Assembly (NCBI RefSeq): GCF_018494085.1
Contig: NZ_JABBFP010000005.1
Location: forward strand, 124,001-188,000
Direction: 5' to 3'
DNA length: 64,000 bases
Source of the DNA: Rosenbergiella collisarenosi
GTDB lineage: Bacteria; Pseudomonadota; Gammaproteobacteria; Enterobacterales; Enterobacteriaceae
Shown in pieces: positions 20,923 through 30,329 of the stretch. A model generated the notes under the pieces. It was not told the origin of the DNA, did not search any database, and saw nothing but the letters and a program-made list of their open reading frames with translations. The position numbers and the translations under genes are program-made. How positions within the stretch are numbered: the first letter of the stretch is position 1; the number at the start of each line of letters is the position of its first letter.

Positions 20923-21803
20923 TAGTCGTCGTTAAGAGTAATGGGGGTAGCATTGTCTGGAATACGGACATGCACTTGAATGATACGACGGCGATCGGCT
21001 ACGGCGACTTTGAATTGATAGCCGTCAATCGTGATACTTTCTCCGCGAGCAGGGAGGTGACCAAAGCTTTGCATCACGAGTCCGCCGACAGTATCCACTT
21101 CGTCATCGCTGAAATTGGTGGCAAATTGCTGGTTAAAATCGTCGATGGACATCAAAGCTCTAACCGTATAGGTTTGGCGGTTGAGCTGGCGAACATCGGC
21201 ATCTTCGACGTCATCGTACTCATCTTCGATTTCTCCGACGATAAGCTCCAGAATATCTTCGATAGTAACCAGTCCGGCTACGCCGCCGAACTCATCAATG
21301 ACGATAGCCATGTGGTAGCGTTGCGAGCGGAACTCCTTAAGCATCCGGTCGACGCGCTTACTTTCCGGGACAACGACCACCGGGCGTAGTACTTTCTCAA
21401 TACTAAATGTATCAGCATCGCTACGCATAAAGGGCAGGAGATCTTTTGCCATCAAGATCCCTTCGACGTGGTCTTTATCTTCGCTGATCACCGGAAAGCG
21501 TGAGTGGGCGGTATCGACGATAATATCAAGGCAGCTATCGAGCGCCTGATCGCGTTTTAAGGTGACCATCTGTGAACGAGGGATCATGATATCCCGCACC
21601 CGTTGCTGCGCAATATCCATCACGCCTTCGATCATGTCACGGGTATCTTCATCAATCAGATCTTTTTGTTCAGAATCTCTTATTAATTCCAGGAGTTCAT
21701 CACGGTTTTTCGGCTCTCCGTGAAAAAGCTGATTGAGGAGTAATGAAAAAAATCCTTTTTTATTACTTGGGGTATCATTATTTTGAGAATGGTCGTCGCT
21801 CAT
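20922..21803 (-). CDS. corC: CorC/YbeX CBS-domain protein
   Basis: Cytoplasmic 293-residue protein with two CBS domains (about 70-190; [23 protein letters not shown]) and a C-terminal CorC/HlyC transporter-associated domain (about 210-285). The start at 21803 ([10 protein letters not shown]) matches E. coli; the 21 codons upstream have no family support. It has been linked to Mg/Co efflux and to ribosome metabolism through its ybeZ-ybeY neighbours. It is coupled to lnt. Confidence 0.95.
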   Translation of the reverse strand: MSDDHSQNNDTPSNKKGFFSLLLNQLFHGEPKNRDELLELIRDSEQKDLIDEDTRDMIEGVMDIAQQRVRDIMIPRSQMVTLKRDQALDSCLDIIVDTAHSRFPVISEDKDHVEGILMAKDLLPFMRSDADTFSIEKVLRPVVVVPESKRVDRMLKEFRSQRYHMAIVIDEFGGVAGLVTIEDILELIVGEIEDEYDDVEDADVRQLNRQTYTVRALMSIDDFNQQFATNFSDDEVDTVGGLVMQSFGHLPARGESITIDGYQFKVAVADRRRIIQVHVRIPDNATPITLNDD

Positions 21804-21878
21804 GGCGGTTTTATTTAGATCTCTCGTTAAGTAAACTTTGGTGGCAAGGACAACGACACTTACCACCTCTTACAGATA

Positions 21879-22355
21879 TTAGGCTTCTTTCTCAGAAATG
21901 TACGGGTCAGGGTAACCAAGCGCAAGCATTATCTCAGTTTCCAAGGCTTCCATCTCTTCTGCCTCGTCATCGTCGATATGGTCGTAGCCGAGTAGATGCA
22001 GGCTACCATGGATGACCATGTGTGCCCAATGAGCCTCTAGCGACTTTTGTTGTTCGACCGCTTCTTGCTCCACGACCTGGCGACAAATAATCAAATCACC
22101 CAATAGAGGGAAATCTTCAATACCCGGTGGCGCCTCGAAAGGAAAGGATAGCACATTGGTCGGTTTGTCCTTTCCTCGCCAAGTATGGTTCAGTTCGTGG
22201 CTTTCTGCTTCATCGACTAAGCGAATAGTCACTTCGCTAATAGCCTGAAAAGGGCTTACCGCAGCGGTTAGCCAGCGGTGAAACTGTTCCTCGCTGGGTA
22301 GGCCTTGTGCTGCGGCGCAGACATTTTGCAAATCTAAAATTACATCTTGTTCCAT
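21879..22355 (-). CDS. ybeY: Endoribonuclease YbeY
   Basis: Zinc-dependent endoribonuclease for 16S rRNA 3'-end maturation and ribosome quality control. 158 residues from the ATG at 22355, which overlaps the ybeZ stop by one base; a longer reading frame upstream is ybeZ sequence in another frame. The metal site [15 protein letters not shown] is complete, and the conserved Arg lies in [16 protein letters not shown]. It ends near [10 protein letters not shown]. Confidence 0.96.
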   Translation of the reverse strand: MEQDVILDLQNVCAAAQGLPSEEQFHRWLTAAVSPFQAISEVTIRLVDEAESHELNHTWRGKDKPTNVLSFPFEAPPGIEDFPLLGDLIICRQVVEQEAVEQQKSLEAHWAHMVIHGSLHLLGYDHIDDDEAEEMEALETEIMLALGYPDPYISEKEA

Positions 22356-23404
22356 TAGTTTTCCTGAGTAGGGGCTTGTGCTTCGCGCTTTCTTTCTTCC
22401 GCGCGCTCTGCCCGGCGCTGCTGGTCCGCCTCTTCCCACGCCTCGTAAGCGGTAACAATACGCGCCACTACTGGATGCCTGACGACATCTTCGCTATGGA
22501 AGAAATTAAAACTCAGCTCTTTGACGTCGGACAGCACTTCAATGGCATGTTTTAGGCCGGACTTAGCATTACGCGGCAGGTCGATCTGCGTGATATCACC
22601 GGTAATGACTGCTTTAGAATTAAAGCCAATCCGCGTTAGGAACATTTTCATTTGTTCAATCGTGGTGTTTTGGCTCTCATCTAAAATAATAAATGCATCG
22701 TTCAGTGTACGCCCACGCATATAGGCGAGGGGAGCGACCTCGATAACATTGCGCTCAATTAATTTTTCGACGCGTTCGAAGCCCAGCATTTCGAAGAGGG
22801 CATCATACAGAGGACGTAAGTAAGGATCGACCTTTTGGCTTAAATCCCCGGGTAAAAACCCAAGTTTTTCCCCAGCCTCTACCGCTGGGCGGGTGAGAAG
22901 GATACGTCGGATCTCTTGTTTTTCTAACGCATCCACCGCTGCAGCAACCGCCAAGTAGGTTTTACCCGTCCCGGCAGGACCGATACCGAAGGTAATATCA
23001 TGTCCAAATATATTAGCAAGGTATTGCGCTTGATTAGGCGTGCGTGGCTTGATGACGCCGCGACGCGTCTGGATATTGATCGCTTTACCGAAGTTAGGGA
23101 CGCTATCGGCGGTTTGTTCCAGTACGCCACTCTCTTTGATCGCTAAGTGAATATTCTCGGGTAAAATATCCTGAGATTGACCCCGTACAGGCGCGGTATC
23201 GACATAGAGATTTTTCAAGATATTTTCCGCTGCTGCCACGATGAGTGGACGGCCAGCGAGTTTAAAATGATTATCTTGTCGATTAATTTCGAGGCCTAAA
23301 CGGCGCTCAATATGTTTAAGATTATCGTCGAAAGGCCCACAAAGGCTCAGTAAACGCGGGTTATCGGCAGGTTCAAGTGTGATTTCACGGGTTTCAATAT
23401 TCAA
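22355..23404 (-). CDS. ybeZ: PhoH-like ATPase YbeZ
   Basis: 349-residue cytoplasmic P-loop ATPase that interacts with YbeY in rRNA processing. Walker A is GPAGTGKT, Walker B is IILDESQN. The start is probably the TTG at 23402-23404, with AAGAGG five or six bases upstream; the residues that follow ([14 protein letters not shown]) align with the E. coli N-terminus. A GTG six codons earlier lacks a ribosome site. The N-terminal KH-like region and a charged C-terminal tail are present. Confidence 0.93.
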   Translation of the reverse strand: MNIETREITLEPADNPRLLSLCGPFDDNLKHIERRLGLEINRQDNHFKLAGRPLIVAAAENILKNLYVDTAPVRGQSQDILPENIHLAIKESGVLEQTADSVPNFGKAINIQTRRGVIKPRTPNQAQYLANIFGHDITFGIGPAGTGKTYLAVAAAVDALEKQEIRRILLTRPAVEAGEKLGFLPGDLSQKVDPYLRPLYDALFEMLGFERVEKLIERNVIEVAPLAYMRGRTLNDAFIILDESQNTTIEQMKMFLTRIGFNSKAVITGDITQIDLPRNAKSGLKHAIEVLSDVKELSFNFFHSEDVVRHPVVARIVTAYEAWEEADQQRRAERAEERKREAQAPTQEN

Positions 23405-23621
23405 ATTTATCCTCTTTATCACTTGGGTCGATCGGTTACCGACGTATTGAGTAAACTATAATGAAGCAGATTATTTATGCTGTAGGCATGGGATGCAAGG
23501 CCTCCCTAAGAGGTTGGGGCACAATCTGCAAAAGCAAGGCGATAGTCACTGAGGAGGTGGCCCCATGTTAGGACGTATTCACATGGGGACGCAGTGAGTA
23601 AACCTTAACCCGACAGAAGCG

Positions 23622-24032
23622 CTAATTTCCTCGGTAGGTAGAGTAACCGTACTGGCTTAGCAGTAACGGAATATGTAGCTTTTCGTTCTGTTGCGAGACG
23701 CTAAAAATAACGGGGATTTCAGGGAAGAAACTCGCCTGTCCCTGTTGTTTAAAATAGTCACCCGTCTCAAAGGTAACTTTATACACCCCGGCGCTCATCG
23801 CTGAGTCTTGTGGGTAGAGCGATTTGACTCGGCCATTACTGTCAGTTTTACTCGTAGCGAGTTTCTGCCAGCCGCTACCCGTTTGTTTCTCTAAAATGAC
23901 GGTAACTTCGGCAGAGGGTTTACCCGTTTGCTGGTTAAGAATATGTACGCTCAAGGTGCCTTCTGGCGCGGCGATAGCAGCGGGCAATCCCGCCACACCG
24001 AGAACAGATATCAGTGATAAAGCTAATTTCAT
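23622..24032 (-). CDS. hiuH: Periplasmic 5-hydroxyisourate hydrolase
   Basis: Transthyretin-like protein of 136 residues with a signal peptide (cut near AIAAP). It hydrolyses 5-hydroxyisourate, the product of urate oxidation. The catalytic residues are visible: His30 (LSVHILNQQTGKP), Arg68 (DSNGRVK) and His120 (KLHIPLLL). The closing signature reads YRGN where the family normally ends YRGS. It resembles E. coli HiuH (YedX) strongly but sits between ybeZ and miaB, where E. coli has no such gene. No other purine-degradation gene is visible in the window. Confidence 0.9.
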   Translation of the reverse strand: MKLALSLISVLGVAGLPAAIAAPEGTLSVHILNQQTGKPSAEVTVILEKQTGSGWQKLATSKTDSNGRVKSLYPQDSAMSAGVYKVTFETGDYFKQQGQASFFPEIPVIFSVSQQNEKLHIPLLLSQYGYSTYRGN

Positions 24033-24376
24033 ATGAACCTCATCGAACGGAGTAGGGCTATAGGTTTAAGATAGCGTCGATTAATGGGAATATGTGTTTT
24101 CGAGAATCTCTAATCATTAACCACAATCGATGATCTGTCAGGGGGAGCGGTGATAATTATCGCTTCTGATCACTTTTTTAGCGGCTGTTAATGGCGGGTA
24201 ATTAAGGGTGACCGGATACGAGAGAGGGTAAAGCCGTGCTCTTATGCTGTTTAACGCGCAGATTGGGGAAGACAAGCAGGTCGTAGGAAGAGCAACAAAC
24301 CCTGACGATGCAGGGCTTGTTATAAGATCTCGAGGGAGTCAGTAGATCTCAGCAGTCGGGGCGTGGTCAACCAGGA
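24033..24376. other. Intergenic region hiuH/miaB
   Basis: 344 bp without a gene. It should hold the hiuH promoter (minus strand) and the end of the miaB transcript, marked by the hairpin at 24294-24321. No coding remnant or other element was seen. Confidence 0.6.
24294..24321 (-). terminator. Probable terminator of miaB
   Basis: An imperfect stem (AACAARCCCTG with CAGGGYTTGTT, one mismatch, six-base loop) lies 56 bp past miaB on its transcript. It lacks a clean T-run. Confidence 0.5.
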
Positions 24377-25801
24377 CTAAGGCTGAAATACGCCAACCCC
24401 GAGTTCATTCTCTTTACGAGTCCGTGCAATGACGGAAGCAGGGCTTTCGACCACCCGTAGCCCCATCTCTGCCTCGGTACGTACAACTTTACCGCGTAAT
24501 GAGTTAGGGAGAACATCCGTGACTTCGATATCAACAAATTTACCGACCATATCGGGCGTGCCTTCGAAGTTAACCACGCGGTTATTCTCAGTTCGTCCCG
24601 ACAGCTCCATAACATTTTTACGCGAGGTGCCTTCTACCAGTACGCGTTGCTCGGTACCGAGCATCCGGCGGCTCCATGCCTGCGCCTGTTGGTTGATGCG
24701 GTCTTGTAGGATATAAAGACGCTGTTTCTTCTCTTCATCACTCACATCGTCAGGAAGGTCGGCTGCAGGAGTCCCTGGGCGCGCAGAGTAGATAAAGCTG
24801 AAACTCATATCGAAGTTAACATCCGCAATCAGCTTCATCGTTTGTTCGAAATCTTCCTGAGTCTCCCCCGGGAATCCGATAATAAAATCGGAGCTGATTT
24901 GAATGTTCGGACGCGCGGCACGCAATTTACGAATAATGGCTTTAAACTCCAGCCCGGTATGCGCACGCTTCATCAGCATCAGAATACGATCCGCACCGCT
25001 TTGTACCGGAAGGTGCAAGAAGCTGACGAGTTCAGGCGTATCCCGGTAAACCTCGATGATATCGTCGGTGAATTCAATCGGATGGCTGGTGGTAAAGCGA
25101 ATGCGGTCAATACCATCGATGGCTGCGACGAGGCGGATTAATTCGGCAAAGGTACAGGTTGCGCCATCGTAATGCTCACCACGATAAGCATTAACGTTTT
25201 GTCCTAGCAGATTGACCTCGCGAACACCTTGCGCCGCTAACTGAGCAATCTCGAAGAGGATATCATCGCACGGGCGGCTAACTTCCTCGCCTCGGGTGTA
25301 AGGGACGACACAGAAAGTACAATATTTATTGCAACCTTCCATAATGGAAACAAAAGCAGTCGGGCCATCGGCACGAGGCTCCGGTAGGCGGTCGAATTTC
25401 TCGATCTCCGGGAAGCTGATATCCACCACCGGGCTCTTATTTCCGCGTACGCTATTGATCATCTCAGGGAGGCGATGCAGCGTTTGAGGACCGAAAACGA
25501 TATCGACGTAATGTGCGCGCTGGCGAATATGATCGCCTTCCTGAGAGGCCACACAGCCGCCAACACCGATAATTAAATCAGGATTACGCTCTTTCAAGCT
25601 TCTCCAGCGACCGAGCTGATGGAAGACTTTTTCTTGCGCTTTTTCACGAATAGAGCAGGTGTTGAGTAATAATACGTCTGCTTCTTCAGCATTTTCGGTT
25701 AAAGAAAAACCATGTGTGCTGTTGAGGAGATCTGCCATTTTGGATGAATCATATTCGTTCATCTGGCAGCCCCAAGTCTTAATATGTAATTTTTTCGTCA
25801 T
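24377..25801 (-). CDS. miaB: tRNA-2-methylthio-N6-dimethylallyladenosine synthase
   Basis: Methylthiolates i6A37 in tRNAs that read UNN codons. 474 residues from the ATG at 25801 ([15 protein letters not shown]), the E. coli length; upstream in-frame ATGs have no family support. The N-terminal UPF0004 domain has its auxiliary-cluster cysteines ([23 protein letters not shown]). The radical-SAM motif is [12 protein letters not shown]-terminal TRAM domain binds tRNA. Confidence 0.96.
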   Translation of the reverse strand: MTKKLHIKTWGCQMNEYDSSKMADLLNSTHGFSLTENAEEADVLLLNTCSIREKAQEKVFHQLGRWRSLKERNPDLIIGVGGCVASQEGDHIRQRAHYVDIVFGPQTLHRLPEMINSVRGNKSPVVDISFPEIEKFDRLPEPRADGPTAFVSIMEGCNKYCTFCVVPYTRGEEVSRPCDDILFEIAQLAAQGVREVNLLGQNVNAYRGEHYDGATCTFAELIRLVAAIDGIDRIRFTTSHPIEFTDDIIEVYRDTPELVSFLHLPVQSGADRILMLMKRAHTGLEFKAIIRKLRAARPNIQISSDFIIGFPGETQEDFEQTMKLIADVNFDMSFSFIYSARPGTPAADLPDDVSDEEKKQRLYILQDRINQQAQAWSRRMLGTEQRVLVEGTSRKNVMELSGRTENNRVVNFEGTPDMVGKFVDIEVTDVLPNSLRGKVVRTEAEMGLRVVESPASVIARTRKENELGVGVFQP

Positions 25802-25975
25802 CGAAAGGGCCATTGATTTAGTGCAAGGATTGGCTAGCCGCATATTGTAATGCTTTGCTGCTCTTGTGACCAGTGTTACGGATAATCTGTTTACCACTAA
25901 AATTACGTTACACTACCCCTATTATCTTAACTACGCGCAACTCAACGATGAGCCTAACGCATTCGAGGATGCCCT

Positions 25976-27154
25976 ATGCAGACAGAACATTTTGATATCG
26001 TGATCAACGGTGGCGGCATGGTGGGGGCTGCGCTCGCCTGCGGCTTAACACAACATAATTTCCGCGTAGCCGTCATTGAGCGCTGTGAACCCGCACACTA
26101 TGATACGACTTCCCTTCCCGACATACGAATCTCTGCTATCAGCCGTACTTCTGCCGCATTATTGGATGAAATTGGGGCTTGGTCTCAGGTCCTGGCAAGA
26201 CGCTGCGCGCCTTATCGGCGCTTAGAAACCTGGGAATGGGAGAGCGCGAAAACTGAGTTTAGTGCAGCCCTACTAAAGCTCCCTGAACTAGGGTTTATGG
26301 TAGAAAATCAGGTATTACAGCGTGTGCTATGGGAGCGGATGGAAGAATTAGGCATCACACTCTTTTCACCCGCAGCCCTCGACACTATGACCTATCAACC
26401 CGAACAGGAGCAGTGGTCAATCACCCTCGATCAAGGCACCGCGATGACCTGTTCACTACTTGTCGGCGCAGACGGCGCACATTCACAGGTAAGGCAGGGG
26501 GCAGGGATCGGTATTCAGGGCTGGGATTATCAGCAGGCCTGTATGCTGATCTCGGTAGAGTGCGCTTATGAACCCGGTGAGACGACGTGGCAACAATTCA
26601 CGCCTCACGGGCCGCGTGCTTTCTTGCCGCTTTATGATCGGTTTGCCTCGTTGGTCTGGTACGACAGTGCAGCGCGCATCGACGCGCTGAAAAAGTTATC
26701 GCCCGCGCAGTTGGATCTTGAGATTGCCCAGCATTTTCCTGCTTGTGTCGGCCAAGTCAAAACGTTGCGTAGCGGAGCCTTTCCACTTACTCGCCGACAC
26801 GCCAATACCTATATTAAACCGGGTATCGCATTGGTAGGGGACGCGGCACACACCATTAATCCCTTAGCGGGGCAGGGGGTGAATCTAGGGTATCGGGATA
26901 TCGATGCATTGATCGATGTCTTGATTTGCGCACGGCGAAAAGCTCAGCCCTGGTGGCGCCTCGATACGTTAAAACACTATCAGCGTAAACGTTATGCCGA
27001 TAATTTAGTGATGCAAACCGGGATGGATCTGTTCTATTTCACGTTCAGCAATCAGCATCCACCGTTGAAAGTGCTAAGGAATGTTGGATTGATGGCGGCC
27101 CAACGCGGCGGCTGGCTGAAGCGTAAAGCACTAAGCTATGCGTTAGGATTATAG
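25976..27154 (+). CDS. ubiF: 3-demethoxyubiquinol 3-hydroxylase
   Basis: FAD-dependent monooxygenase of the last hydroxylation in ubiquinone synthesis. 392 residues. FAD-binding motifs are INGGGMVGAALACGL at the N-terminus, VGADGAHSQVR in the middle and VGDAAHTINPLAGQGVNLGYRD. The ATG follows GAGGATGCCCT. It is divergent from miaB and beside the tRNA cluster, the same context as E. coli ubiF, which separates it from its paralogues UbiH and UbiI. Confidence 0.95.
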   Translation: MQTEHFDIVINGGGMVGAALACGLTQHNFRVAVIERCEPAHYDTTSLPDIRISAISRTSAALLDEIGAWSQVLARRCAPYRRLETWEWESAKTEFSAALLKLPELGFMVENQVLQRVLWERMEELGITLFSPAALDTMTYQPEQEQWSITLDQGTAMTCSLLVGADGAHSQVRQGAGIGIQGWDYQQACMLISVECAYEPGETTWQQFTPHGPRAFLPLYDRFASLVWYDSAARIDALKKLSPAQLDLEIAQHFPACVGQVKTLRSGAFPLTRRHANTYIKPGIALVGDAAHTINPLAGQGVNLGYRDIDALIDVLICARRKAQPWWRLDTLKHYQRKRYADNLVMQTGMDLFYFTFSNQHPPLKVLRNVGLMAAQRGGWLKRKALSYALGL

Positions 27155-27197
27155 TGACAGAAGAGCGTCAGCGAGAGTTGGCGTTTTTCATTCGGTA

Positions 27198-27272
27198 TGG
27201 CTGGGATACCTGGATTCGAACCAGGGAATGCCGGTATCAAAAACCGGTGCCTTACCGCTTGGCGATATCCCA
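27198..27272 (-). tRNA. tRNA-Gln(UUG), copy 1
   Basis: 75-nt cloverleaf with encoded CCA and anticodon TTG in the loop TTTTGAT. Last gene of the tRNA transcript. It lies in the first unit of the 301-bp tandem repeat. Confidence 0.97.
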
Positions 27273-27304
27273 ATAGGATTCATGACTAGCTGATGATAAT
27301 AAAA

Positions 27305-27389
27305 TGGTGCGGAAGGCGAGACTTGAACTCGCACACCTTGCGGCGCCAGAACCTAAATCTGGTGCGTCTACCAATTTCGCCACTTCCGC
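27305..27389 (-). tRNA. leuW: tRNA-Leu(UAG), copy 1
   Basis: 85-nt class II tRNA with a long variable arm, encoded CCA and anticodon TAG in loop ATTTAGG. It reads CUN codons, like E. coli leuW. It lies in the first duplicated unit. Confidence 0.96.
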
Positions 27390-27398
27390 ATTTTATGA

Positions 27399-27475
27399 TG
27401 GTGGCTACGACGGGAATCGAACCTGTGACCCCAGCATTATGAGTGCTGTGCTCTAACCAGCTGAGCTACGTAGCC
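27399..27475 (-). tRNA. tRNA-Met(CAU) elongator, copy 1
   Basis: 77-nt cloverleaf with acceptor GGCTACG/CGTAGCC, encoded CCA and anticodon CAT. It resembles the elongator metT/metU of E. coli, not the initiator, because position 1 is paired. Confidence 0.96.
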
Positions 27476-27498
27476 TTTAATCAAAACTAAACAGTCGA

Positions 27499-27573
27499 TG
27501 GCTGGGATACCTGGATTCGAACCAGGGAATGCCGGTATCAAAAACCGGTGCCTTACCGCTTGGCGATATCCCA
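27499..27573 (-). tRNA. tRNA-Gln(UUG), copy 2
   Basis: Same sequence as the copy at 27198, exactly 301 bp further on. Anticodon TTG, CCA encoded. Confidence 0.97.
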
Positions 27574-27605
27574 ATAGGATTCATGACTAGCTGATGATAA
27601 TAAAA

Positions 27606-27690
27606 TGGTGCGGAAGGCGAGACTTGAACTCGCACACCTTGCGGCGCCAGAACCTAAATCTGGTGCGTCTACCAATTTCGCCACTTCCGC
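27606..27690 (-). tRNA. leuW: tRNA-Leu(UAG), copy 2
   Basis: Same sequence as the copy at 27305, in the second duplicated unit. Anticodon TAG. Confidence 0.96.
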
Positions 27691-27699
27691 ATTTTATGA

Positions 27700-27776
27700 T
27701 GGTGGCTACGACGGGAATCGAACCTGTGACCCCAGCATTATGAGTGCTGTGCTCTAACCAGCTGAGCTACGTAGCC
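27700..27776 (-). tRNA. tRNA-Met(CAU) elongator, copy 2
   Basis: Same sequence as the copy at 27399, in the second duplicated unit. Anticodon CAT. Confidence 0.96.
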
Positions 27777-27799
27777 TTTAATCAAAACTAAACAGTCGA

Positions 27800-27874
27800 T
27801 GGCTGGGATACCTGGATTCGAACCAGGGAATGCCGGTATCAAAAACCGGTGCCTTACCGCTTGGCGATATCCCA
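27800..27874 (-). tRNA. tRNA-Gln(UUG), copy 3
   Basis: Third copy of the Gln gene; its 5' flank differs from copies 1 and 2. It is probably the original neighbour of the next Gln gene. Anticodon TTG. Confidence 0.97.
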
Positions 27875-27900
27875 ATTTCGATAGACTGTATAATAAAGAT

Positions 27901-27975
27901 TGGCTGGGATACCTGGATTCGAACCAGGGAATGCCGGTATCAAAAACCGGTGCCTTACCGCTTGGCGATATCCCA
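27901..27975 (-). tRNA. tRNA-Gln(UUG), copy 4
   Basis: Fourth Gln gene, with unrelated spacers on both sides. Anticodon TTG, CCA encoded. Together with copy 3 it mirrors the glnU-glnW pair of E. coli. Confidence 0.97.
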
Positions 27976-28005
27976 ACACACTTAGCTTCTAAAGATAGTA
28001 CAAAA

Positions 28006-28090
28006 TGGTGCGGAAGGCGAGACTTGAACTCGCACACCTTGCGGCGCCAGAACCTAAATCTGGTGCGTCTACCAATTTCGCCACTTCCGC
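28006..28090 (-). tRNA. leuW: tRNA-Leu(UAG), copy 3
   Basis: Second gene of the transcript, between Met and Gln, as in the E. coli order metT-leuW-glnU. Anticodon TAG. Confidence 0.96.
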
Positions 28091-28099
28091 ATTTAAAGA

Positions 28100-28176
28100 T
28101 GGTGGCTACGACGGGAATCGAACCTGTGACCCCAGCATTATGAGTGCTGTGCTCTAACCAGCTGAGCTACGTAGCC
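28100..28176 (-). tRNA. metT: tRNA-Met(CAU) elongator, copy 3
   Basis: First gene of the ten-tRNA operon, nearest the promoter at 28218-28246. 77 nt, anticodon CAT, CCA encoded. Confidence 0.96.
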
Positions 28177-28217
28177 ATCTTTACTTTTGCGCTACCTTTG
28201 TCGGCGTTGCGGGGCGC

Positions 28218-28246
28218 ATTATGCTAATTTGCTTTGAGTCGGTCAA
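28218..28246 (-). promoter_or_regulatory. Promoter of the tRNA operon
   Basis: On the minus strand TTGACC and CATAAT are separated by 17 bp, near consensus. A GC-rich discriminator (GCGCCCCGC) follows directly. Such discriminators mark promoters under stringent (ppGpp/DksA) control, as expected for stable RNA. Confidence 0.8.
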
Positions 28247-28370
28247 CCCCTTTTTAAAGCTTTTTATTAAATTATCGCTTGTTTGGTCGCAGAATACGCA
28301 AGCTGATGGCAACTTAACCAAAATACTGAATTTATTCGGCTCTTTTCCCTCATTATCAAAAATTGACGAT

Positions 28371-28397
28371 GAAAAAAAACCCTCTAAAAAGAGGGTT
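28371..28397 (-). terminator. Intrinsic terminator of asnB
   Basis: AACCCTCT and AGAGGGTT form an 8-bp stem with an AAAA/TTTT loop, followed on the minus strand by a run of eight Ts. It lies 23 bp past asnB. Confidence 0.9.
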
Positions 28398-28419
28398 CAC
28401 TCAAAGTTAACTGATAGGT

Positions 28420-30084
28420 TCAATAGGCGGATTGGTGCACGCCCACGGCGCGACCCGAAGGATCATCCATCGTTTTGAATGACTCGTCCCATTCGATCGC
28501 TTTTGCGGATGAACAGGCGACTGATGGGCCGCCAGGTACGCATTCAGCCGCACTCGCCACCGGGAAAAGCTCTTCGAAAATCTCACGATAGAGATAAGCT
28601 TCTTTAGAGGTTGGCGTGTTATGAGGAAAACGATAGCTTGCGGTTGCTAGCTGTTGGTCGGTAACTTGCTGTGACGCGACCTCTTTTAAAGAGTCGATCC
28701 AGCTGTAGCCGACGCCGTCAGAAAACTGTTCTTTCTGACGCCACGCGACGCTCTGTGGAAGATAGCTACTAAAGCATTCACGTAAGATATGCTTCTCCAT
28801 TTTGCCGTTCTGGCCACACATCTTATCCGCGGGGTTGATCCGCATCGCAACGTCTAAGAACTGCTTATCTAAGAACGGAACTCGCGCCTCAACTCCCCAT
28901 GCCGACATTGCCTTGTTAGCCCGGGCGCAGTCAAACATGTGTAGCGCGGCGAGTTTACGGACGTTTTCCTCATGGAATTCTTTGGCATTTGGCGCCTTAT
29001 GGAAATAGAGGTAACCCCCGAAAATTTCATCAGCACCTTCCCCCGACAGCACCATTTTAATACCCATTGCTTTGATCTTACGAGACATTAAGTACATCGG
29101 CGTCGAGGCGCGAATGGTCGTGACGTCATAGGTTTCGATGTGATAAATCACATCCTTGATCGCATCGAGGCCTTCTTGGACGGTGAAGTTGATTTCATGG
29201 TGGACGGTACCTAGTGCATCGGCTACTTCTTTCGCCGCTTTCAGGTCGGGAGCGCCTTTCAGTCCTACCGCGAAGGAGTGGAGTTGCGGCCACCAGGCAT
29301 CGCTTTGATCGGCATCTTCTACACGTTTCGCCGCAAAACGTTTGGTAATCGCAGAGATAATAGAAGAGTCTAATCCGCCTGAGAGCAATACACCGTAGGG
29401 AACATCAGACATAAGGTGGCTCTTAACCGACTCTTCCAGTGCATCTTTCAGCGCAGTTTTATCGGTAACGGCCTCTGCTACATTCTCATAGTCCATCCAG
29501 TCGCGCTGATAATAGCGATGAATTTTATGATCATCACTGCTCATATAGCTTCCAGGAGGAAATTCGCTAATCGTCTTGCAGACCGGTACTAATGCTTTCA
29601 TTTCAGAGGCGACAAACAGGTTACCATTTTCGTCGTGACCGTAGTAAAGAGGAATAATACCAATATGGTCACGGCCAATTAGCCAACTTTGTTTGACGGT
29701 ATCGTAAAGAATAAAGGCGAACATACCTTGCAGGTCATCGAGAAAATCGAGTCCTTTTTCCTGGTATAGCGCTAAAATCACTTCACAGTCAGAGCCAGTT
29801 TGGAAGGCATACTTGTCTTGCAACGTGTTGCGTAATGCATGGTGATTATAGATCTCACCATTAACAGCTAAAACGTGCGTTCGATCGGCATTATAGAGAG
29901 GCTGTGCGCCATTATTTACATCGACAATTGATAGGCGTTCATGCGCTAAAATTGCGTGGTCATCAGCAAAAATACCGGACCAATCCGGTCCACGGTGGCG
30001 CATTAATCCAGAAAGCTCTAGTGCTTTCTTACGTAATTCTGTTGTCTCAGTTTGTAAATCCAGTACACCGAAAATCGAACACAT
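28420..30084 (-). CDS. asnB: Asparagine synthetase B (glutamine-hydrolysing)
   Basis: 554 residues, as in E. coli, from the ATG at 30084 (MCSIFGV). After removal of Met, Cys2 is the nucleophile of the N-terminal glutaminase domain (about 2-190; RHRGPDWSG, LAVNGEIYNH). The C-terminal synthetase domain has the PP-loop LSGGLDSSIISA and LSGEGADEIFGGY. In-frame sequence upstream would bury the nucleophile, so the shorter start is required. A 245-bp leader region separates it from nagD. Confidence 0.97.
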   Translation of the reverse strand: MCSIFGVLDLQTETTELRKKALELSGLMRHRGPDWSGIFADDHAILAHERLSIVDVNNGAQPLYNADRTHVLAVNGEIYNHHALRNTLQDKYAFQTGSDCEVILALYQEKGLDFLDDLQGMFAFILYDTVKQSWLIGRDHIGIIPLYYGHDENGNLFVASEMKALVPVCKTISEFPPGSYMSSDDHKIHRYYQRDWMDYENVAEAVTDKTALKDALEESVKSHLMSDVPYGVLLSGGLDSSIISAITKRFAAKRVEDADQSDAWWPQLHSFAVGLKGAPDLKAAKEVADALGTVHHEINFTVQEGLDAIKDVIYHIETYDVTTIRASTPMYLMSRKIKAMGIKMVLSGEGADEIFGGYLYFHKAPNAKEFHEENVRKLAALHMFDCARANKAMSAWGVEARVPFLDKQFLDVAMRINPADKMCGQNGKMEKHILRECFSSYLPQSVAWRQKEQFSDGVGYSWIDSLKEVASQQVTDQQLATASYRFPHNTPTSKEAYLYREIFEELFPVASAAECVPGGPSVACSSAKAIEWDESFKTMDDPSGRAVGVHQSAY

Positions 30085-30302
30085 TTTTCTACTCCTGAAC
30101 TCATCCAGTGATGATAGCTGTTTTGCGGTTAAGTTATTGATTTGGGCCTTTCCTAGACGCCTTGTATAAGAAAATGCGCTATTTAGCATCATGAATGCAA
30201 GTAGTTTCACAAAAAATAGAGAAATAGATATCGAGGTAGGTGAGGTATTAGATTTTATCTAAATAAAGATGGATTTTGTTAAATTAAATCTAATTTAGAG
30301 GC

Positions 30303-30321
30303 GGCCTTTGCGATAAAGGCC
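30303..30321 (-). terminator. Hairpin after nagD
   Basis: GGCCTTT and AAAGGCC form a 7-bp stem just past nagD on its transcript. No T-run follows, so it may only mark a processed 3' end of the nag operon. Confidence 0.4.
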
Positions 30322-30329
30322 TTGTCAGC

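Larger units (their letters stand above)
27198..27874. repeat. 301-bp tandem duplication of Gln-Leu-Met tRNA unit
   Basis: 27198-27498 and 27499-27799 carry the same three tRNA genes at an exact 301-bp offset, and I saw no difference, including in the spacers. A third partial copy (Gln gene, 27800-27874) follows and then diverges. Identical spacers point to a recent unequal crossover. Confidence 0.93.

Noticed and set aside
27738-28143. Long open frames across the tRNA cluster on both strands
   Set aside because: They are read-throughs of tRNA genes and their spacers.
27198-28176. Regular repeats that could suggest a CRISPR-like array
   Set aside because: Every repeat is a full tRNA gene with cloverleaf and anticodon; the period reflects duplicated tRNA units.
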